From assembly GCA_965178585.1 (NCBI GenBank), contig OZ238267.1, positions 2,790,001 to 2,854,000 on the forward strand: DNA of 64,000 nt, read 5' to 3'. The DNA is from Marifrigoribacter sp965178585 (lineage in GTDB: Bacteria; Bacteroidota; Bacteroidia; Flavobacteriales; Flavobacteriaceae). Position numbers and translations under genes: made by a program. Below, in pieces: positions 35,801-44,922 of this stretch. The stretch's first letter is position 1. Each line of letters opens with the position of its first letter. The notes under the pieces are model-generated. The model had not been told where the DNA came from and did no database searches. It worked only from the letters and a program-made list of their open reading frames with translations.

Positions 35801-35857
35801 GAACTTATTTACTATTTACGAAAAGTTTTAGCTGAAAACTATATGACATCCTACTAA
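32828..35857 (+). CDS. Kinase / M23 peptidase-like / PLP phospho-lyase fusion (probable hydroxylysine catabolism)
   Basis: 1009 residues, three domains. About 25-310: APH-type kinase with HNDPNDNN (from H202) and DYGDA. About 415-545: M23 LytM-like domain with H440 and D444 in HLGID and H530-x-H532 in HLHF, so the zinc site looks intact. About 590-1005: class III aminotransferase fold with PLP lysine K849 in TIGKPLGNGHP. The first and last domains resemble vertebrate hydroxylysine kinase (AGPHD1/HYKK) and the phospho-lyases AGXT2L1/AGXT2L2. The expected reaction is 5-hydroxylysine to phosphohydroxylysine to 2-aminoadipate semialdehyde; phosphoethanolamine is the main alternative. There is no signal peptide, so the M23 domain should be cytoplasmic, perhaps a scaffold. 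It starts directly behind the GH63 stop. Confidence 0.85.
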   Translation: MNYNTIKITPEQAEKILLDLYGIKGKASPLPGYIDFNFRIKIENKEGYILKISRPKENKNYLDYQQQLLQSINKNDKNLIAPKVIFDKNNNSISEIIDDNGNIRFVRMLSWISGRVWSSVNPQLEDFRFSLGEQCGLLTKALQGFDHPEAHYNFEWDIAQSLWTKQQLHLFSDQKKEILSHFQNLFETSHSSYKNLRKSIVHNDPNDNNIIVSSSLRKPKAIAAIDYGDAIYTQIINDLAILCAYGAFGHQDPLNALLDLVKGYHSKFPLEEKELSHLYSAIAMRLVIIVTRAAMSKIEEPDNEYLWISEKPAWEVLNKWFEISPEFAHYSFREACGYISHPKEQEFKNWALNQSFQLSELFPSIQKDEVSHIDLSVSSKWMGHEKEFNNLDLFQFKIEQFQKTVPNKIIAGGYLEPRPIYTSSAYDRIGNNGRESRSIHLGIDFWLPSNTPVHAILEGEVITAVNDAGDKEYGGLVILKHQTKEIVFYTLYGHLNVKSATKNKVGDIIKKGGIIGVLGNFPENGNWAPHLHFQVMLSLLNYKVDYPGVAYFSEINVWKSICPDPNLFFKSKALQIIEKTSKNDLINYRKTHLGKSLSLQYKIPIEMVRGAGIYLMDSLGRKYLDTVNNVGHVGHENYQVVKAGQEQMALINTNSRYLHENINELTKELIETLPPELNVLHFVNSGSEANELAIRMAKAYNGERDIIASEVGYHGNSNMCIDISSYKFDGKGGKGAPEHTHIFPLPDAFRGKYRGENTADDYAKEVKKQIEVIQHKGRNVGGFIIEPIISCGGQIELPDGFLNKAYQLIRNTGGICISDEVQTGCGRMGKTFWGFQLHNVVPDIVTIGKPLGNGHPIAAVACTQEVANRFSNGMEYFNTFGGNPVSCAIGAEVIRVVKREKLQENALQVGEFLKSELKELSKVFPVIGDVRGQGLFLGIELVDKNLNPLESQTSYLANRMKDHGILMSTDGPDHNVLKIKPPIIFSKKNAEELIYYLRKVLAENYMTSY

Positions 35858-35870
35858 CAAAGTGATTTAA

Positions 35871-38800
35871 ATGAAAAAGCTCTTAATAATTCTAATCACT
35901 TCTTTACTCCTAATAGGATGTAAACAAGAAGAATTTGCAATAGTACCAGAGCAAACATTTCATTTCAATCATAAAATATTTGAAGAAAATAAGTTAGCAC
36001 CCAGAGCTTCTTTTTTCAATTTTGAAAGTCCAGATGTTTATCAAATAGAGAAATCAAAACGATTTTTAAGTTTAAATGGAGACTGGAAATTTAACTGGGT
36101 AAAGGATCCCAAACAAAGACCTACCACATTTCAGAATGAAAAATATGATGCTTCAGATTGGACTACCATTCCAGTGCCCTCTAATTGGGAGGTTGAAGGA
36201 TTTGGGCACCCTATTTATTTAGACGAACGTTATCCTTTTACTACCAAATGGCCTGATGCACCAACCGATTATAATCCAGTTGGAACCTACAGAAAAGAAA
36301 TAAATTTGACTAACGATTTTCTTGCTGAAGATGTGATTCTGCATTTTGCTGGAGCTAAATCTGCGATGTATGTATATGTAAACGGTGAATATGTGGGATA
36401 TTCACAAGGAAGTAAAACTCCTGCAGAATTTAACATTTCTTCATTTCTAAAAGAAGGCAAAAATTTAATAGCGCTACAAATGTTTCGTTGGTCTGATACC
36501 AGTTATTTAGAAAGCCAAGATATGCTCCGGATGAGTGGAATAGAACGTGATGTCTATTTATATACTCGACCTCAAGTTTATATTTCAGATTATCATGTTG
36601 ATGCTAGTTTAGATGATTCCTATCAAAATGGAGCTTTCAAAGGAGCTATTTCTTTAAAAAATGAAACCAATGAAGAAGTTGAAAAAGAAGTAATTGTTCA
36701 TTTAATAGATAATGATTCAACTTTATTTTATTCTAAGAAAAATCTTATCATAGCCGCAAATGATTCACAAGAAATCTATTTTGAAATGGAATTTTCAGAT
36801 ATAAAATCTTGGTCTGCAGAAGCTCCTAATTTATATGCTCTTACTATTTCTATGGATTATGATCAATTCATTAGGAACGAAGTAGGGTTTAAACGAGTTG
36901 AAATAAAAAATTCTCAGGTACTCATCAATGGAAAAGCAATTTATTTTAAAGGAGTTGATCGTCACGAAACGGACCCATTTACAGGCCATGTAGTTTCAAA
37001 AGAATCTATGGAAAAAGACATCAAGTTGATGAAACAAAATAACATCAATGCTGTGAGAAGTGCACATTACCCAAATAATCCTTATTGGCTAGATTTATGT
37101 GATCGATATGGGTTGTATGTAATTGATGAAGCTAATATTGAAAGTCACCCTTTAGCAATCGACGAAGAAACACAAATAGGAAACGAATTAAGTTGGCTTC
37201 CTGCACATATGATGCGTACACAACGAATGTATTATCGAGATAGAAATCATCCTTCTATTTATTCTTGGTCTTTAGGGAACGAAGCTGGAGAAGGTGAAAT
37301 TTTTAAAAAAACCTATCAATGGTTAAAAGATCAAAATTCTAATAGAATTGTACAGTATGAACCTGCAGGAAAAGAAGATTACACTGATGTTTATTGTCCG
37401 ATGTATCCAAAACCTGAATATTTAATTTCTCATGGAAAATCAGATTCAGACAAACCTTCTATTATGATAGAATACTGTCATGCAATGGGAAATTCGGTTG
37501 GAAACTTACAAGACTATTGGGATATTATTGAAACCTATCCCAACCTTCAAGGTGGCTATATTTGGGATTGGGTAGATCAGAGTTTAGAATATAAAGATGA
37601 AAACGGGAATCCCTATTTAGCATATGGTCATGATTATCATCCAGATTTACCAACTGACGGAAATTTTCTGAATAATGGATTGGTGGATCCTTATCGAAAC
37701 CCTCATCCGCATTTGTCGGAAGTAAAAAAAGTTTACGAGCCCGTTCAATTTAATTATATAGGAAGAGGAACTATTGAAATTACTAACAAAAATTTCTTTG
37801 TTGATTTATCTGATAAAGAATTACAACTCAAAATTCTTAAAAACGGAAAAGAGGTATTTAAAAAGGAAAATATTGCTATAAATGTTCAGCCTCAGTCATC
37901 GGACAGAATCTATATTAAAGAAATTCCGATCATGTTTATGCCTGAATCTGAATACATGTTAGAACTACGTTTGCTTCAGAAAACAGAGACAGAATTAATT
38001 TCTAAAGGGCATGAAGTAGCTTGGGATCAATTTATACTTAAACAAGGTGCAAATGTAAACTATAAAGATACTGAAGGAAACATCTTAGGAATAGAAACAT
38101 CTGAAAAGGAAATAATCATTAAAAATGATAAAGTTGAATTAGTAATCGACTCCGAAACTGGTGAAATAAAATTATGGAAATACAAAGGAGTAGAAATTAC
38201 AAACCAGCCCATTCGTCCTAATTTATGGAGACCACCAACAGATAACGATCTAGGAAACGATATGCATAAATGGGCAAAAGTTTGGCAAGAAGGAACTTAT
38301 AAAATCTCATCGAAATTAATTTCAAAACCAATAAATATATATGACAATGTTGCTTATGAAGTTGAGTATACAACTCCAAATAATGAAGCAAACATTAATG
38401 TTTGGTATCGACTAAATTTAAATGGACAGCTTGCAATTGATTACTCTTTTAAACCCAATCAAAAAAACCTTCCTAATATTCCCAGAATTGGAATGTACTT
38501 AACAATTCCAAATACATTTACGGATGTCTCTTGGTTCGGAAAAGGTCCTGATGAAAGTTATTGGGATCGTAAAACTGGACAAAAAACTGGAATCTTTTCT
38601 GGAAAAATTAAAGATCAATTTCATCGCTATTCTAGACCTCAAGAAACAGGAAATAAAACGGATGTTCGTTGGATGGAATTAGTTTCGGAAAAAATAAAGT
38701 TAAAAGTAACTTCAGAAAAATTATTAAATGCTAGTGTATGGCCATTTAACATGAAGGAAATAGATTTTAATAGTAATGATGCTGGAGAATCTGCTTCAGG

Positions 38801-38987
38801 ATTGGTTCCTGTTACTAAAAAACATGGAGCTGATATTAAAATTGGAGAGACGGTTCAATGGAACATCGATTTTATGCAAATGGGGCTTGGGGGTGACACA
38901 TCATGGGGAAGGTTAGTTCATGAAGAATATACAATTTCATCAAAATCATACAAATATTCATTTATTATTCAACCAGCAAAAAAATAA
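35871..38987 (+). CDS. GH2 beta-galactosidase lipoprotein
   Basis: 1038 residues, the normal LacZ-type size. The lipobox LLLIGC (Cys17) predicts membrane anchoring. Order: sugar-binding jelly roll (SLNGDWKFNWVKDP), Ig-like domains, TIM barrel with acid/base E471 in SLGNEAGEGE and nucleophile E534 in MIEYCHAMGNSVGNLQDYWD, then the small C-terminal beta-sandwich (WFGKGPDESYWDRKTGQ). It should remove terminal beta-galactose outside the cytoplasm. Placed between a hydroxylysine-type enzyme and a sodium symporter, it fits removal of galactose from hydroxylysine. Confidence 0.9.
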   Translation: MKKLLIILITSLLLIGCKQEEFAIVPEQTFHFNHKIFEENKLAPRASFFNFESPDVYQIEKSKRFLSLNGDWKFNWVKDPKQRPTTFQNEKYDASDWTTIPVPSNWEVEGFGHPIYLDERYPFTTKWPDAPTDYNPVGTYRKEINLTNDFLAEDVILHFAGAKSAMYVYVNGEYVGYSQGSKTPAEFNISSFLKEGKNLIALQMFRWSDTSYLESQDMLRMSGIERDVYLYTRPQVYISDYHVDASLDDSYQNGAFKGAISLKNETNEEVEKEVIVHLIDNDSTLFYSKKNLIIAANDSQEIYFEMEFSDIKSWSAEAPNLYALTISMDYDQFIRNEVGFKRVEIKNSQVLINGKAIYFKGVDRHETDPFTGHVVSKESMEKDIKLMKQNNINAVRSAHYPNNPYWLDLCDRYGLYVIDEANIESHPLAIDEETQIGNELSWLPAHMMRTQRMYYRDRNHPSIYSWSLGNEAGEGEIFKKTYQWLKDQNSNRIVQYEPAGKEDYTDVYCPMYPKPEYLISHGKSDSDKPSIMIEYCHAMGNSVGNLQDYWDIIETYPNLQGGYIWDWVDQSLEYKDENGNPYLAYGHDYHPDLPTDGNFLNNGLVDPYRNPHPHLSEVKKVYEPVQFNYIGRGTIEITNKNFFVDLSDKELQLKILKNGKEVFKKENIAINVQPQSSDRIYIKEIPIMFMPESEYMLELRLLQKTETELISKGHEVAWDQFILKQGANVNYKDTEGNILGIETSEKEIIIKNDKVELVIDSETGEIKLWKYKGVEITNQPIRPNLWRPPTDNDLGNDMHKWAKVWQEGTYKISSKLISKPINIYDNVAYEVEYTTPNNEANINVWYRLNLNGQLAIDYSFKPNQKNLPNIPRIGMYLTIPNTFTDVSWFGKGPDESYWDRKTGQKTGIFSGKIKDQFHRYSRPQETGNKTDVRWMELVSEKIKLKVTSEKLLNASVWPFNMKEIDFNSNDAGESASGLVPVTKKHGADIKIGETVQWNIDFMQMGLGGDTSWGRLVHEEYTISSKSYKYSFIIQPAKK

Positions 38988-38990
38988 CCT

Positions 38991-40577
38991 ATGCAGATAT
39001 TAGCTTTTATTGGATTTACCTCATTAGTTGGAATTATTTCCTATTTAAAAAGTAGAAAAACAGATGAAGCTTCAGCTGACGGATATTTTTTAGGCGGCAG
39101 AAGTTTAACAGGCGTTGTAATTGCAGGTTCCTTATTGTTAACTAATCTATCAACCGAGCAAATTGTAGGATTAAATGGTGCTGCATTTAAAGATGGAATT
39201 TTGGTAATGGCTTGGGAAACCTTAGCTGCAATCGCTATGGTGTTAACTGCAGTATTCTTATTACCCCGCTATTTAAAAGGAGGAATAACTACAGTTCCTC
39301 AATTTTTAGAAAATCGTTATGATAAGACAACTAAAACCATCACTTCTGCCCTTTTTTTAAGTGGTTATGCCATTGTTTTATTACCTATCGTATTGTATTC
39401 TGGTGCATTGGCTATTAGCAATATGTTTGATATTCCTTCACTTTTAGGAGTCTCAAAAACTTCTGCACTTTGGATTACGGTATGGTCCATTGGAATTATT
39501 GGCTCAATATATGCTATTTTAGGAGGTTTAAAAGCAGTAGCTGTTTCTGATACGATTAACGCAATTGGTTTACTAATTGGAGGCTTATTAATTCCAATTT
39601 TTGGATTAATGGCTATTGGAGATGGAAGTATTTCTGAAGGGTTTTCAACATTAATTACAAGTAATCCTGATAAATTTAAATCGATGGGAAGCCCAAAATC
39701 ATCAATTCCTTTTGCCACAATTTTTACCGGAATGATGTTGGTTCAATTATTCTATTGGGGAACAAATCAGGCTATCATACAACGTGCACTTGGAGCTAAA
39801 AATTTAAAAGAAGGACAAAAGGGATTGTTATTAGCTTCCTTTATAAAAATTCTAGGGCCCTTAATAGTTGTATTACCTGGAGTTATTGCATTTCATATTT
39901 TTGGTGAGCAAATAGAAAATCCAGATGAAGCCTATCCCATGTTAGTAGCTAAAGTATTACCTGCAACTTTGGTAGGATTTTTTGCTGCCGTTTTATTTGG
40001 AGCCATATTAAGTTCTTTTAATTCAGCTTTAAATAGTTCAGTTACCTTATTTGGGGTAGATATTTATAAAAGTCATTTTAATACGAATGCCACTGAAAAG
40101 AAAACCGTTCAAGTTGGAAAGCGATTTGGAATCATCCTTGCATTAATCTCCATGGGTATTGCTCCATTGATTGCAAAAGCTCCTGATGGATTGTTCGGAT
40201 ATTTGCAAGAAGTTAACGGTTGTTATAGTATACCAATACTTACCATAATTGTCGTTGGATATTTAACAAAATATGTTCCTGCAATTGCTGCAAAAATTGC
40301 TATCATTTCTGGAGTTGTATTGTACAGTATTAGTCAGTTTATTTTAAAACCCTTTATCGTTGGTAGTGATTCCTACCCTCATTTTTTACACGTGATGGCC
40401 ATACTTTTTGTGTTAAATGTTTTGATCATGTTACTGATTGGCATGTATTACCCTAGAAAAGAAGCGTATAAACTCACCTATACTAATCAAGTAGATATTA
40501 CACCTTGGAAACATTTAAATAGTGTTGGTATAAGCATTTGTTTAATTGTTTTAGCTATCTATATTTACTTTGCTTAA
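38991..40577 (+). CDS. Sodium:solute symporter (SSS / SLC5 family)
   Basis: 528 residues, about 14 membrane helices. GYFLGGRSLTGVVIAGSLLLTNLSTEQIVGLNG is the first-helix region of SLC5 transporters and FWGTNQAIIQRALGAKN-type text follows later. It should import a sugar, amino acid or conjugate with sodium. Three bases separate it from the beta-galactosidase gene, so galactose, hydroxylysine or galactosyl-hydroxylysine are candidate substrates; the sequence alone does not decide. Confidence 0.88.
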   Translation: MQILAFIGFTSLVGIISYLKSRKTDEASADGYFLGGRSLTGVVIAGSLLLTNLSTEQIVGLNGAAFKDGILVMAWETLAAIAMVLTAVFLLPRYLKGGITTVPQFLENRYDKTTKTITSALFLSGYAIVLLPIVLYSGALAISNMFDIPSLLGVSKTSALWITVWSIGIIGSIYAILGGLKAVAVSDTINAIGLLIGGLLIPIFGLMAIGDGSISEGFSTLITSNPDKFKSMGSPKSSIPFATIFTGMMLVQLFYWGTNQAIIQRALGAKNLKEGQKGLLLASFIKILGPLIVVLPGVIAFHIFGEQIENPDEAYPMLVAKVLPATLVGFFAAVLFGAILSSFNSALNSSVTLFGVDIYKSHFNTNATEKKTVQVGKRFGIILALISMGIAPLIAKAPDGLFGYLQEVNGCYSIPILTIIVVGYLTKYVPAIAAKIAIISGVVLYSISQFILKPFIVGSDSYPHFLHVMAILFVLNVLIMLLIGMYYPRKEAYKLTYTNQVDITPWKHLNSVGISICLIVLAIYIYFA

Positions 40578-40598
40578 TAAATATTATTTTTATAAAAA

Positions 40599-41039
40599 AT
40601 GAAATTCATGAAAAAATTACTTTTAATACTTTGTTTATTATCCTTTATTATTGGGTTTTCACAAACTACTGAAAAAGAAGACAAAGAAGCCATTCTTTCT
40701 GTCATGGCTCAACAAGAAAAAGCTTGGTCTAATAATGACTTAGAAGGATTTATGAAAGGGTATTGGAAAAGTGATTCTTTAAAGTTTTTTGGTAGCAGTG
40801 GACTCACAAAAGGCTGGCAACAAACATTAGACAATTATAAAAAAGGATACCCTACCAAAGAACATTCTGGAATTTTAAATTTCACCATAAAAGACATCTC
40901 TAAAATTGATGAAGGTAGTTATTGGGTGATGGGTGAATACCATTTAAAAAGGGGTGTCGGAGATGCTAATGGAGTGTTTCTAATTATCTTTAAAAAGATA
41001 AATGGAGTGTGGAAAATTGTAGCTGATATGTCATGTTAA
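40599..41039 (+). CDS. Exported SnoaL/NTF2-like (DUF4440) protein
   Basis: 146 residues. Signal peptide (MKKLLLILCLLSFIIGFSQ from the second Met) followed by EKEDKEAILSVMAQQEKAWSNNDLEGFM and WKIVADMSC, the DUF4440/SnoaL-like cone fold. Usually a small ligand-binding or accessory protein. Same operon, 21 bases behind the symporter gene. Confidence 0.8.
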   Translation: MKFMKKLLLILCLLSFIIGFSQTTEKEDKEAILSVMAQQEKAWSNNDLEGFMKGYWKSDSLKFFGSSGLTKGWQQTLDNYKKGYPTKEHSGILNFTIKDISKIDEGSYWVMGEYHLKRGVGDANGVFLIIFKKINGVWKIVADMSC

Positions 41040-41054
41040 TTTGAATAAAAAATT

Positions 41055-42365
41055 ATGAAACAAATAAATTCCTTCCTTCTAATTATTGTTATAGCTTTTT
41101 CAATAAACCTTAGCAATGCTCAAACTGCAGTATTAACTGAAACTAAAACCTCTGTTTTTGAAAAATTAGCAACCATTGAAAATGTGGTTAGCATCGAAAA
41201 AAGAGAACCCATTAGTCATTTTAATGAAAATTTTGAAATTTGGTTTGAACAACCCATTGACCATGATGATTTAAATAAAGGAACTTTTAGACAGCGAGTA
41301 TTCTTAGGATTTGAAAACCTACAAAAACCTGTTATTGTTGAACTTCAAGGTTATGGTATTTATACCGAGAAAGCAGGAGAATTAGCTGCTAAATATGAGG
41401 CCAATCAGCTAACTATAGAACACAGGTATTTTAACAATTCTAAACCTGAAGAAATTGATTGGAATACTTTAACCATAGAAAATGCTGCAAAAGACCAAGC
41501 GATTATTATCGATGCAATTCGTGATGCTATTTATCCAAATTCTAAATTTATCACTACAGGAATTTCAAAAGGATGCCAAACAACCATGGCACATCGTAGA
41601 TTTTTTCCAAACAATGTAGATGCTTCTGTTTGTTATGTAGGCCCTTTAAATTATCAAAGAGAGGATCCTAGAGTTTATCATTTTTTAAAAACCGTAGGAA
41701 CTAAAGAAGAACGTAAACAAATAAAACAATTTCAAGATTTATGTTTTGAAAACAGATCAAGTCTTTTAGAAATATTAATAAAAACTGCAAAGGAACATCA
41801 TATGTCTTGGGAATTTGGAGAAGAAAACGCAATCGATTATACTATCTTAGAGTATTCTTTTGCTTTTTGGCAATGGGGAAATAAAATTGAAGACATTCCA
41901 AGTAAAAATGCTACTCCACAAGAAATATATAATCATTTAGTAGAGGTTGTGGGATATGGCTTTTTTGAAAGTAAATCTGTGGATGATTTACAGCCTTATT
42001 TTTGGGCAGCTTTAACGCAACAAGGAATTTATGGCTATGAAACCGCTCCTTTTAAAAAATACCTTCAAACCGAAGAAGTGTATAAATTTGATTGGGCATT
42101 TCCAGAAGGAATTACAATAAAGTACGATTTAAAACCAATGCAAGAAATTAAATCTTATTTAGATGACTCTGCAGAAAAAATACTTTTTATTTATGGCGAA
42201 TACGATGCTTGGAGTGCTACCGCAGTTGATTTAAGTTCTACTGCTCCTGAAAGAGAAATGTACAAGTTTGTAAAATCAAAAGGCAGTCATACTACACGAA
42301 TTAATAGCTTTAATAAAGAAGAGCAAAAAGAAATTTACGAAATCATTGATAGTTGGATGAAATAA
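41055..42365 (+). CDS. S37-family prolyl tri/tetrapeptidyl aminopeptidase-like protein
   Basis: 436 residues with signal peptide (ending LSNAQ). EIWFEQPIDHDDLNKGTFRQR, VELQGYGIY and TIEHRYF lead to the nucleophile elbow S171 in TTGISKGCQTT; late IYGEYDAWSA and GSHTTR supply Asp and His. These are the marks of family S37, whose members release X-X-Pro peptides from N-termini. Such an activity would suit proline-rich collagen peptides. Last gene of the plus-strand operon, 5 bases from the convergent M24 gene. Confidence 0.82.
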   Translation: MKQINSFLLIIVIAFSINLSNAQTAVLTETKTSVFEKLATIENVVSIEKREPISHFNENFEIWFEQPIDHDDLNKGTFRQRVFLGFENLQKPVIVELQGYGIYTEKAGELAAKYEANQLTIEHRYFNNSKPEEIDWNTLTIENAAKDQAIIIDAIRDAIYPNSKFITTGISKGCQTTMAHRRFFPNNVDASVCYVGPLNYQREDPRVYHFLKTVGTKEERKQIKQFQDLCFENRSSLLEILIKTAKEHHMSWEFGEENAIDYTILEYSFAFWQWGNKIEDIPSKNATPQEIYNHLVEVVGYGFFESKSVDDLQPYFWAALTQQGIYGYETAPFKKYLQTEEVYKFDWAFPEGITIKYDLKPMQEIKSYLDDSAEKILFIYGEYDAWSATAVDLSSTAPEREMYKFVKSKGSHTTRINSFNKEEQKEIYEIIDSWMK

Positions 42366-42370
42366 AGATA

Positions 42371-43666
42371 TTAGTCTTTTTTCATTAATGCTTCAATTTC
42401 ATTAATCTCGATAGGCATTCCTTTTGTTAAGTTGATAGGCCCATTTTCTGTTAGAACGTAATCATTTTCTAATCGACAGCCTATGCCCTCTTCTGGAATA
42501 TAAATACCTGGTTCGCAAGTTAACACCATACCTGCTTCAAAAGGACGAGAATATAATGCTACATCATGAACATCTAAGCCCATATGATGGGCAGTTCCGT
42601 GCATAAAGTATTTTTTATACAATGGTTTTTTTGGGTCTTGATTTGCTACCTCATCTGCTTTTAACAAACCTAATTTAATTAATTCGGCTTCAACCAAAAG
42701 TGCCATTTCAGCTTCATATTCAGAAGAAATAACACCTGGCATCAATAACTTGCTTCCTTCTTTTAAGCAATTCAATACTGAAGAATACACCTCTTTTTGC
42801 CTTTCAGAAAACTTACCATTTACAGGAAAACAACGAGTGGTATCACTGTTATAATTTGCATAGCAAACTCCAAAATCAAGTAAAACCATATCATCATCAT
42901 TACATACATCATCATTCGTATTATAATGCAATGCACAAGCGTTTTTTCCAGAAGCCACAATAGGCTTAAAAGAATGTCTTGTAGCTCCGTTTTTAATAAG
43001 CGTATGAATTAATTCAGCTTCAATTTCATATTCCATGATATTTGGTGTTACAACTTTAAGTGCATTGTAAAAACCCTCAACACTTATATCTGCTGCTTTT
43101 TGAATTAAAGCTATTTCTTCATCAGACTTAATAGGTCTTAGACTTCTAGTAATTTTTGAAGCTCTATAATAATTATGTAATGGATATTTTTCTTTACACC
43201 ATTTTATCATTCTATCTTGCTGTGTTTCCTGATCCTTTGTAACTCTTTTGGAGTGTTCGTTATGACCTAAATAAAAACCATCTGCTTCAAAAGCCATGTA
43301 TTGTAAAGTCATTTCAAAATCCTGAATCCACTCTACTCTTTCAATTCCAGAAACTTTAGAAGCTTGCTCTTTAGTTAGTTTTTCACCATCCCAAATTTTA
43401 ATAGTTTCATTCGTCTCTTTGATAAATAAAATTACTCGATTTTCTTCCTTATAGGCATCTGGATATAAAACCAAAATAGATTCTTCTTGATCTATTCCAC
43501 ACAAATAAAACAGGTCATTATTTTGAGTGAACGACATGATATCGTCTGCATTATTATGTTTTACATCATTGGATGTTAAAATAGTAATCGTGTTTTCATT
43601 CATTTCTGAAATAAAATTCTTTCTATTTCTTATAAATAATTGATTGGAAATTGGTTCGTATCGCAT
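42371..43666 (-). CDS. M24B aminopeptidase P / Xaa-Pro peptidase
   Basis: 431 residues. An N-terminal creatinase-like domain (RYEPISNQLFIRNRKNFIS) is followed by the pita-bread domain with metal ligands in LLDFGVCYANYNSDTTR (two Asp), HGTAHHMGLDVHD (His), and Glu residues in TCEPGIYIPEEGIG and CRLENDYVLTENG. It cleaves the bond before proline or hydroxyproline. Last gene of the minus-strand hydroxyproline operon, 1 base behind the D-amino-acid dehydrogenase gene. Confidence 0.9.
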   Translation of the reverse strand: MRYEPISNQLFIRNRKNFISEMNENTITILTSNDVKHNNADDIMSFTQNNDLFYLCGIDQEESILVLYPDAYKEENRVILFIKETNETIKIWDGEKLTKEQASKVSGIERVEWIQDFEMTLQYMAFEADGFYLGHNEHSKRVTKDQETQQDRMIKWCKEKYPLHNYYRASKITRSLRPIKSDEEIALIQKAADISVEGFYNALKVVTPNIMEYEIEAELIHTLIKNGATRHSFKPIVASGKNACALHYNTNDDVCNDDDMVLLDFGVCYANYNSDTTRCFPVNGKFSERQKEVYSSVLNCLKEGSKLLMPGVISSEYEAEMALLVEAELIKLGLLKADEVANQDPKKPLYKKYFMHGTAHHMGLDVHDVALYSRPFEAGMVLTCEPGIYIPEEGIGCRLENDYVLTENGPINLTKGMPIEINEIEALMKKD

Positions 43667-43667
43667 A

Positions 43668-44915
43668 TTAAAATTTTCTATTTGGGTGAAACGGATTGAT
43701 ATCTAAGGATGTTTTTTTATCTGAAATTATTTCTGAAATTATTTTACCTGTCGAAGGTCCTAAGCTCCAACCCATCATCGCATGGCCTGTTGCTATTGTT
43801 AAATTTTCAAAGTTGTTTGCTCTTCCTATATAAGGCAACCCATCTGGAGAACAAGGCCTTAATCCACAAGCAGCTTGATCGATTTCTTCTTGATTTATCT
43901 TTAAACCTTGATAATATTGTGATGCAGCATTACTTATTGCTTTTACCCTATTAGGGTTTATAGTTTCATTAATTCCTGCAATTTCCATAGTACCTGCAAA
44001 TCGTGTAAATCCAGTCATTGGAGTTACTGCTACTTTTGCTTCAACTAATATGGCTGGAATTGTAATTCCTGTTTCTCTTTCTACATTAATTCGGTATCCT
44101 TTTCCAGCTTGAATGGGTATTTTAACTCCTAGTTTTTTAGTTAGTAAGGGACTCCAAGAACCTGCTGCAACAACAACTTCGTCTGCTTTTATTGTTTTTT
44201 TTGAAGTAACAACCTCTTTAATTTTTCCTTTTAAAATTGTTAAATCTATTACTTCTTCTTCAGTATAAAAAGTGACTCCTTGATTCTTTAGAAAAGTAAT
44301 CATTCCAGTCATAAATTCTTTAGGCGTCATATGTGCATCTGAATCAAAATAAACTGCACCCTTACAATCTATATTCGCATTAGGCTCCATATTTCTTACT
44401 TCGTTTGCAGAAATATTTTTTACGTTTAAACCTTCTTGAATTGCTCTTTTACCAATTTTCCATTCTTCTTCTCCAGCCTTATCTGTTTTATATAACATAA
44501 AAAGCCCTTTTCTTTCGTAATGAAAATTGAAATCTTTGGAAGCCTTTATTTCTTCATATAATTCCCTGCCTAAAATGTTGACATCTTTAATTACGGGGAT
44601 TGCTTTTTCTACTTTTGAAGTAGTTGCTGATTTTTTAAAAGCCCAAGTCCATTGTAAAAAATCTTTATCTAAACGTGGCTTTACATAAAAGGGACTTGAA
44701 GAATCAAACATCCATTTAATACCTTTTGTAATGATTCCTGGAGATGCTAATGGTATAATATGGCTAGGAGTTATATAGCCAGCATTTACAAAAGATGCTC
44801 CTTGAGAAAAATTGGATTTATCTATGATGGTTACTTGATGTCCTTCTTTAAGAAGGTAATATGCAGAACACAAACCTATAATTCCTCCACCAATAATTAC
44901 GACTTCTTTGCTCAT
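43668..44915 (-). CDS. D-hydroxyproline dehydrogenase (DadA-like FAD oxidoreductase)
   Basis: 415 residues. The N-terminal FAD loop IIGGGIIGLCSAYYLLKEGH, the middle GAVYFDSDAHMTPKEFM and the late CGLRPCSPDGLPYIGR, then TGHAMMGWSLGPSTG, are typical of the DadA/D-amino-acid oxidase group. Next to a hydroxyproline epimerase and a pyrroline-hydroxycarboxylate deaminase it should oxidise cis-4-hydroxy-D-proline to delta1-pyrroline-4-hydroxy-2-carboxylate. It is a single-subunit type, unlike the multi-subunit enzymes of pseudomonads. Confidence 0.88.
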   Translation of the reverse strand: MSKEVVIIGGGIIGLCSAYYLLKEGHQVTIIDKSNFSQGASFVNAGYITPSHIIPLASPGIITKGIKWMFDSSSPFYVKPRLDKDFLQWTWAFKKSATTSKVEKAIPVIKDVNILGRELYEEIKASKDFNFHYERKGLFMLYKTDKAGEEEWKIGKRAIQEGLNVKNISANEVRNMEPNANIDCKGAVYFDSDAHMTPKEFMTGMITFLKNQGVTFYTEEEVIDLTILKGKIKEVVTSKKTIKADEVVVAAGSWSPLLTKKLGVKIPIQAGKGYRINVERETGITIPAILVEAKVAVTPMTGFTRFAGTMEIAGINETINPNRVKAISNAASQYYQGLKINQEEIDQAACGLRPCSPDGLPYIGRANNFENLTIATGHAMMGWSLGPSTGKIISEIISDKKTSLDINPFHPNRKF

Positions 44916-44922
44916 TATTTAT

